DNA from: Pseudobacteroides sp.
Lineage (GTDB): Bacteria; Bacillota; Clostridia; Acetivibrionales; DSM-2933
Direction: 5' to 3'
Assembly: GCF_036567765.1 (NCBI RefSeq)
Contig: NZ_DATCTU010000086.1
Location: 1 to 42,855, forward strand
Length of the DNA: 42,855 nucleotides
A program made the translations under genes and the position numbers. Shown here in pieces: positions 13,301 to 22,300 of the stretch. Numbering within the stretch: position 1 is the first letter of the stretch; each line of letters begins with the position of its first letter. The notes beneath the pieces are model-generated. The model had not been told where the DNA came from. It did no database searches and worked only from the letters and a program-made list of their open reading frames with translations.

Positions 13301-16300
13301 ATGCCGATGATGCCTATATAGGCACAAAGGAATATACTAGTCTTACCGTAGGACAGAGTAGTTTTGTGTCCTTATCTTGGGATAGACCTGTTCCGGGAAC
13401 TCAGTACATTGAAGCAGTAGTGGATGAGAGCAATGAAATAAATGAAGCAGATGAAGACAACAACAAAACAAGGTTTATATACTCCAAATTAAATGTGCTT
13501 CTTCCGGATCTGGTTATTGAAGGCATAGAAAACAGCCCAGAGAAAGGCTCAGTACGTTTTGGAGATACCGTTACAAGTACAATCAGACTTAAGAATAAGG
13601 GAAATGCTGCAATAAATAAGCCTTTTACTACTACTTTATATATAAATGAAAAGCTTGTTGGAAGCTTTGTTTTATCAAAAGTCATGCAGCCTGGGGATAC
13701 GGCATCTGGGGTAATAACCTGGAATGCTATATATACCCCTACATTGGCAGCTTACAAAATGACAGCCTATGCAGACGCTTACAGCAGTATTTATCTCAAA
13801 GATAGAAACAACGCAAAATATACAACAGACTATAAGGTAAATGGAATTTTAAACCTTAAAGCGGATAAACTTAACGATGCCTATACCGTAGAGGAAAAAC
13901 CTTTGATAAGTGTTGCTGTTACCTCTACCGATGAACCTTGGAGGCCTCTTGGAAAGAAAGAAAGTGTTACAGCTTCGGTTTATATGTATGAGGTGACTGA
14001 CGGGGAAGAAGGATTTAAACCGGAGGATCTTAAATTTGTAAAAGTAATGAGTTATAACCTGACAGAAGGAAAATTCCAGTACAGGGTTAACTCCGAAGGC
14101 CCGGATAGCAAGCTTGCCCCGGGTATCTACAGTGCAGTTATATCTGTATCTTATGGTTCAGAGCAAAAGAGTATCACCGTACCTTTAAGGTTTATTGAAG
14201 ACTACCATGTAGCAGTAAACGCATCCAAGAAGACTTTTGGCCCTGATGAGCCTATTTATATATCAGGTCGAATAACCCATAAAGACGGAACACCAATTCA
14301 GGGAGCTGATGTGACCGTTAACATTGTAGGTGAAGAGGAATGGAAGGCTAATGTAAAAGCTGATGAAGAAGGAAAATTCAACTACATTTTCCAGCTTGAT
14401 GAGGGCTATGGCGGAAGCTATTCATTAAAGTCAGTAGCAAAGGTAAACGGTGCCGTAAAGGCAAGTGAACCAGCGGTATTTTACGTTGAAGGGCTTTTGG
14501 TAAAGGCAAGGAAAAAGACTGAGCTTACTGCAGGATATGATATCCAAATACCCGTTACAATAGGAAATGTGGGTACTCTTCCTTTAACAGGAGTTAAGAT
14601 AAGTAAAAAGTGGCTTACTGATGGTGATGGAATGACCGCACAAATCATCGGAGAAGTGCCGGAAAAAATAGAAGCGGGTAAGAGCACTGATGTTACGCTT
14701 CATGTGGATTTCAATGAATCTGTTACTCCTGGGGCTAAGTACCTGGAATTTACAGTAAATAGTAATGAGGGCTACAGCAAGTCGGTAACCCTTGAAGTAT
14801 ATGCTGTTAAGGCAGTTGCAATTCAGAAAGTTGAAGTATTGGTTGGGCAGGATGATAAAGACGGCGGCATTATCAAAAATGAAGTAAATGCTTCCCTTAG
14901 GACTGGAAATACTGTGACTTCTCTTATGCGAATCACAAACACAGGTACAGCATCAATTAAGAATATAGAGGTTATAGGTCCCAAAAAACTGCCGTGGGTA
15001 TTTATAACAACATCTGGGGCCGATCTGGTGCTTCCTTTGAACAAAGGTCTTTCACTAAGGGATAAAAACGGTCATGCAGTAGTGAACGTCAATATATCCC
15101 CTGATGAATATGTCCAAAACGGTATATATAATGATGTAATTACCATTAAGTCCAATGGGGGAATTACCGAGATACCGATAAATGTTTATGTTGGAGCTTC
15201 AAGCATTGGAACGGTTGTAATACAGACACTTGATGAGGATTCATACCTTGTGGAAAATGCAAAGGTAGAGCTTATAGGCCCCATGACGACAAAAGGCCTG
15301 CAAAAGGTGAAATCCGAGCTTTATGTTCCGGTAAAGGGTAAGGACTCAACCTTCAAATTTGAGAACATCCCTGCAGGGGTTTATACACTAAAGGTCGAGG
15401 CTCCTTATCATAAGAGTCTTGAGACCAGCTTTGAGGTGCCTGCTATCATAGATTTTGAGCCGCAGAAGGTAAAGCTGGAGACAATGCCGTTCTCCTTCCA
15501 GTGGAATGTAGAGACAATAAAAGAGGCCGAGAACACAGAAGGCCAGCTTAGAGAGCCAGTTATAGAAGCACTTTTAGGACCTGCACCTATAATACCGAAG
15601 CTTGTGAGCAATGTTCCGGGTTATGAGCTTTACACAAGTCAGATGTTGAGAAACATGTCTACTGTTGTAGCCATAAAGAACCAATCGGTGTTCCAGTCGG
15701 TCTATAATGTAGAGGCACAGCTAATCTATAATGATGAAACACTGCCCGATGGCTATGCAGTACTCGATAAGGGAGCGGTAAACAGCAAAACCCTTCAGCT
15801 TGGGGATTTTAAAGCCGGGGAAATAAAAGACTTCAAAATATACATAGATGATCCAAAGATCTACGATATAGCGACTGTAGAGGCTACCGAAGAGGCTGGT
15901 ATATACCTTGTCAAAGTACCTGCAGGAGTGTCAGAGAGACAGTTTGATTACTGGATAAAAGGCCAAAATGATATTTCAAGAGATCACATTAATAAGCTTT
16001 CATATGATGCTGCGAAACAGACATTTAAAATAAGATACAGTGATGGAGAAGACAACAAGTACCCGAGCACCAGCATATGGATTCCAAAGTTCTATGGCAA
16101 AAGCTACAAGTTCAGTCTTTCATTGCTTCTTAAGGGAACAAGGACTAACGAATATGGATATGAAGAAGCTGTCACGTTGAAAGTTCCTGTAAGGGTGTTC
16201 TTCAAACCTTACGACATGTGGTGCGAAGAATTCAATGATTATGAGGAAAATACGGTACCCATAAGAGCGGCGTTTAACCCAGTAAGAATGAAGGATTATG

Positions 16301-19300
16301 AGCCCCGTATTTATCATTTAAGCAAGAGCTTTGTTGACTTTATAGGCATGAATGCTCCGGATGAACCTGAAAAGATGGGCCAGGCCCTTGGAAGCTTTGA
16401 GTTCTCGCAGGGTGCTGTTCAGTCTGATGAGGTTTTTGGAACCGACTTTGTTCTTTTCAATCCATCTAAGCTAGATGAAATAAGGGATGCAAGCTTGGAG
16501 CTCATAATTACAGACAAGGAACTCCTAAGTGACGGAAGACCTCCTGAAGGAGCAAAGCTTCTTAACAAGTACTTTAATATTTACAGCAGCCAAAGCATGG
16601 TAGATAAAGATGGAAATCCTGTTATGGGTATAACACAATCAGACAGGGTATACATTGATTCACTAGCTCCAAATTCAAGAGAGGAAGTAAGCTTCAAGCT
16701 CCAAAGAAAGACCAGTGAAATGGACTATGACCAAGACCCGGGTGATGGTATAGGAAAGACATTTATATATGTAAGGTACAACTTTAAAAAGGGTAATGAT
16801 ACTGTAAGCGGAATATCAAAGCCGAGAACTGTTGAAATTGAACCACCTTCAAAGATATACCTGAGCTATGAGTTTGAAAAAGTTTCAGATACTATCTATG
16901 AAATAACTGCTAAGGCAACAAACGCAGGCCTGGGTAAATCCAGGGGCTTAAAACTTTTACCTCCAAGAATAAGGAGCTCGGAAAGTATAAATATACTGGG
17001 AGGAAAAGTGGGGGACGGAGCCTGGGATTATAATGTAACATACTTGCAGTTGGGGGATATTTTACCCGGTCAAACTGTTACAGCAAAATACAGGATTTCA
17101 ACCACAGGTCCTATTGATCTTGCCCAGAGTACAAACTTCGAGGTCATAGAGCAAAAGTCATCAGGAAAAATCATAATTACTCCTTTAAAGTTTGACAAGG
17201 TTACCGGCCCAGGCGAATTTATAGAGCTTGAAAGACAGTTGGAGAGGCTTAAAGGTAACATGGGCGTACTTATAGACAAAAATACAGATGACCTTGCAAG
17301 GGCTATGACTGAGACTATGGAGTACGTAAAAGACCTTGATTCCAACAGGAGATTCTCGGCAGTTTTAGATCTTATAAACGTAGGGTTCGGCTCTATTTAT
17401 AGCGGCGTTAATCTGCTCTTAAGCCTCAATGATTTAGCCAAATCCGCTTCAAACAATGCACTTAGGATAAGCGATGCAGCTAACAGTGTTAGGGTTGCCA
17501 GTAAACTTGGGAACAGTAGAATAATTGAAAATGTGAATAAGGCACTTAAGATAGTCAATAATATTTCTGCTACTGTCAATAGAATCGGGACTGCAGTAAG
17601 TATTTATCAAAACATCAGAAAACTGATGGATGAAGTGGAAAACGAATTATATAATCAGTATATCCAGCAGTCAGTATCAAAGATATCGGCTGTTACCAAG
17701 AACCTGTCTGATTTCCAAATAGTTTCAGGAAGTCAAGCAGATAACCTTTACAGGTATATTATAGACAGGATACAAGAGGATAGAACCATTGTACAGCACT
17801 CTGAAGCAATATATGTCACTGAAAGACTTGTACAGACTTGGGAGCGTGAAACCGGTAACAGTCTCGGACATTCAGGAAGTTCTACCCTTTATGTTGCTGG
17901 AAGTAAGACTATTATTACAGAAAGAAGCTATAATTCATGGAGTGTCAGAGTAAGTAACAGGGTAGAAGTTGGTTATGCCGATTCAGATGGCAGAAGTTCA
18001 CGATTAGTCAGCTTAAGTGAAAGTTTTACCGAGATAAGAGAAGACATTGACAGAAGTGAGCGTGTAATAACGAGAGTCAATGAGAATGCTTCGTACTATA
18101 CAGAGGGAAGTACGGCCAGACAATTAAATCCTGAAATGATAAGCGACATAAATAATGCACCCAATGATGAGGGTATCTATAGAGATGGAAATACGGTTTA
18201 CATTACATCGGATTACATTAACAGATGGAAGCTAAGGAATGGGAAACAGCCTGCTGGACCGGATGTGATAGAAACGCCGTACAGAAGTGGAAATGTTATC
18301 TATGTGCCAGAGAGCTATTGGGGAAATCCTGATATTAGTGTTTCAAGCTATGCCAGTGAAGTTACCCAAATAAGGGCCCGTATAGAGCCCAAGCTCGAAA
18401 ATATTAAGTCAACTATAGGGGAGTTAGATGGAAGTGCTGAGAGAAGAAGAAGACTGTTTGAATCTATTGACAGTTATATGGGACTCTTAGACAGCTCACT
18501 GTCATACTGTAACAGTCTTATTGATCTTAAAAATGCTCTGCAGAACATTGAAAACGTGAGGTATAACCTCGATAATTTCATAGGTGAAGCCGACAAGGCA
18601 ATGCAGCAAGCTGTTGACTCGGCAACTGAGACTGAAGCCGAAACAGAAACCAGGCCTAAAGAGGATGAAGAAGAAAGAAATTATGGAAAGGTATACTCAG
18701 TATTGTTTACAGGAGATGCCCAGAGTGATGCAGAAAATGCATTAATGGAAAACCTCAGAGCAACTGGAAGCCTTGATAAACTTGACAGCGATACCTTAAA
18801 GGTTGCACATCATGGAGGCAGAGATTCAACACAAGCACAGTTTTTACAAAATGTAACCCCGGATGAGTCTGTGATTTCTGTAGGAGAGGTAAATGACTAT
18901 AACCACCCTCATGCTGAAACGCTTTCAAGGCTTGATGCATCAGGGACAACCACTTATATGACTGACGAGAACGGTAATGTTGAGACTTATATATACAATA
19001 ATGCTACAAACCAATTGGCAGCTAAGGTTTCATTCCTTGATGTGGATCAGGGGGATTGTATACTGATAGAAGCAGGCGGAAACAGAATGCTTATAGATGC
19101 TGGTGCGGGCAAAGGGAAATATCCTTTGACAAGGGCAGACTTTAGCAGAATAGATGCTATAGACAACTTAAAGTACCTTGTGGTTACACACCCGGATTCA
19201 GATCACTATAACTATTTAAACAAGAGGCTGTTCAAGCAGAACAATCCTATAAATGTTACAGGTAATGTATTCATACCTATGGTTGATAATAGAGTTACAA

Positions 19301-22300
19301 CTGATACCTATAATGACTTTGAAAGAGATATTAAAAACACGTATCAGGACAAGTGTGTAGTAGTTGGAAGTAATATGGCAGGAAGAACATTTAGCCTTGA
19401 CGACCAGGGAGAGATTAGCTTTGAGATACTCGGGCCTGTAAGAAACTTCTATGCTACAGGATCAAAAAAGGAAGTGAATAGCAATAACTCATCCATTATT
19501 TTGAAAATGGTTTATACTCCAAGAAGTCTTGGCACAGGAGATGATTCAAGCAGCGGAATTAGGGTAGTTACCCATTACACTGTCATGGAAAACGGAAGGG
19601 CTGTGGAGAGAGAAAATATTAGGGATATTGTCGGTATGGGAACAGTCAGCAGCAGGGATATCAGCAATATGGTAAGCAGGCAGCAGGAGAACAGCAGTAT
19701 ATTAATAAACAGAGATAATTTCCAAAGTATTCTTGATAATGGATTAGGCAGCATGCAGGACCTGGATGTAAATAATAACGAAGCAGTAAGGCAGGCACTA
19801 TTTACAGCACTTGTAAAAATGGTTGAAAATCAAAGGAAAGCTTCATCAAGTGGTGCACCGGAAGATACCTATGCAATGGAAGATTCAACTCAAATACAGG
19901 GAAGATTGAACGAGATAATGAACAATATGCCGGAGAACACCTACCAACGAACTAAATATATAATAAAAGCCTTTTTGGAAATGGAGCTTTACAATGTTTT
20001 AACTACCAACAGAATGTATTCGGCATATGAGGAATATCTTAAAGGAGACCACAATTATGACGAGGCATTCGAAGATATTGACGGGTATGATTTGAGTGTA
20101 AGCCCTGATTTAAAGCTCAGAAAAGAATACATAAATAAAGATATAGGTAATTTGAAACAGATTTCTGGTGCTATGATCCAGCATTCAATTAATATTGTCA
20201 GAGGGTATATTTCAGGAGGCGATACACCTTCGTATTATCCTACAGACGTACTTATAAAGTACTTTAAAGACCTAAACGATCAGATTGAGTCCATTGCAGG
20301 AACTAAAGATGATCCTTACATGGGTTTTGGAAGGTACAAGAATGTAAATATAATAAACAGTAACGGAGATGAGGTGCATCCAGAGAACAAGGACCTCACA
20401 GTTATGAAAGAAAAGTACCTGAAATTTTTGGAGGATACAGGAAAAGGGTATGGTGTCATTTCGGACAGGGCAACCTTTAATGTGGCAAAGGCTTCTGTGT
20501 ATGCAATAAATGCAATATTATTGCAGCCTTATAACATGGTGATGGGCTTACATCCTATCGGTGCACTTATATCAATGATACCTTCTTATGGATATGATCT
20601 TTTGGTGGAATCAATGAACAACACCGAAATGAGCATCTATAACACAGAGGTTATAATGACTCAAAGGATTGCCAGAAGTCTTGCCAATATGGTGGTAGGA
20701 ACAGGGCTTTCCTATACAAGAAGTCTTGGAATTGCAGAGGCTGCCAATAATGTTATTACCAATGTAGATATCTGGAGAAAGATTGACCCGCCGCTGCCTG
20801 TTGATGTAGTGAGTATTTCAGTGCAGGATGTTAATGTTTCGGGTCAAGAAAAGGAAGGCACAGGGGAAGCTGTTTTGGTACTTAAGAACACTCATACAGG
20901 AGCTGTGTCAGCACTTATAAATATGGATGTCTTTGGAGGAAAACTGCTTTATGGAAGCTTCGTATCAGAGACTGTATCCATTAAGCCCGGTGAAACAGTT
21001 GAAATAAAGATACCGTTTAAAGTGAAGCGTTCGACACTTACAGATATTTCAGGTTATAGAAGTGTCTTCTCAATAAAGCTGTCAGAGCCAGGAACCATGA
21101 CCATTGGAGATCCTAAAGGACCATACATAGCCCATTTCTTTGCAGGAAATGATAAGCAGGTGGCTTCGTTAAGAAAGAATATAAAGGTTGTACAACCAAT
21201 GGGAAGAACCATAAAGCCAGGGGAAGAGGATGTGAGAGAATATATTCCCGGCAGCAATGTTAAGGAACTGAGGCTATTGGTTGCAGCAAAGAATCCTTCC
21301 GAATTGGAGCTTCATGTATATGACAAGTTTGGAAAACATGTAGGAGTAAACGGAGAAAGCTATGAAAATAAAATTTCCAACTGTGAAGTAAGTTCATTAA
21401 GAAATGACAATGACATGATTGTTATAATGAACCCGATTAACGGACCTTACAAGATTGTAGTAAAGCTTCCGGAAAGCGAAGTGGAACAGGATTACTCCTT
21501 AGAGATTGTAGAACTTGGCAATATCGGCTCGGTACCTGATGTGGATATTGCAAGGCTGATACTCAGTGATTCTAAAAAGCCTCAATTTACTGTGAATGTA
21601 TTTGAAAGCTCTTACCAAAACAATATTGACAAGGTACATTTTGAGGTTCTAGACTTTAAAGATGTTGAGGGTAAGGATATAACACTTGCGTCATCTTCGT
21701 TCAAAGGTCAGGACGGAACTGACGTTACAGGTGGAATAACAACAGGAATTCCAAAGGGTATGCAGGCTTTGGTAATGGCTTCCGTGGAATTTAAGGACAA
21801 TATTCCTGATGGAATTTACAACGGTAAGGTCAGAGTGACTGTAAAGGGTAGGAACTTAAATCCTGATCTGGGAATGTTTATCCAAAACTTATCGGTTACC
21901 GACAGTGTATATGGGTGGAAGTATATTGGTGGTGAAAACAATGGGCCTTATTCATTGGGATATTCAGAATATTGTATTGATATTCCAGTATCCATAGTCA
22001 TTGATACCAGAGTACCTGCTGGTCCTAAAGTCAATAATGTCAGTAAGTTTATGGCAGATGATAAGTGCCAGGTACAAATTACAGGAACTGCAGATGCAGG
22101 TAACTTTGTTGAAGCTTATATAGACGGAAAGTTGGTTGCAAGTGCAGCTACAGATAAAGACGATAAATTTGATATTATATTTAGCCTTAAAGAAGGAAAT
22201 CATAACTTGGAAATAATCAGCACCAATGCATTCGGTACAAGGAGTAATTCAAGTTATAAGGCTGCGATATCAGGCTCGGATATTGGGAACACAGATACAA

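Noticed and set aside
18691..19520. Two separate MBL domains in tandem
   Set aside because: Each motif occurs once only. The first part lacks the HxDxDH half and the second lacks the TGD/HHG half, so one permuted domain explains the sequence better.
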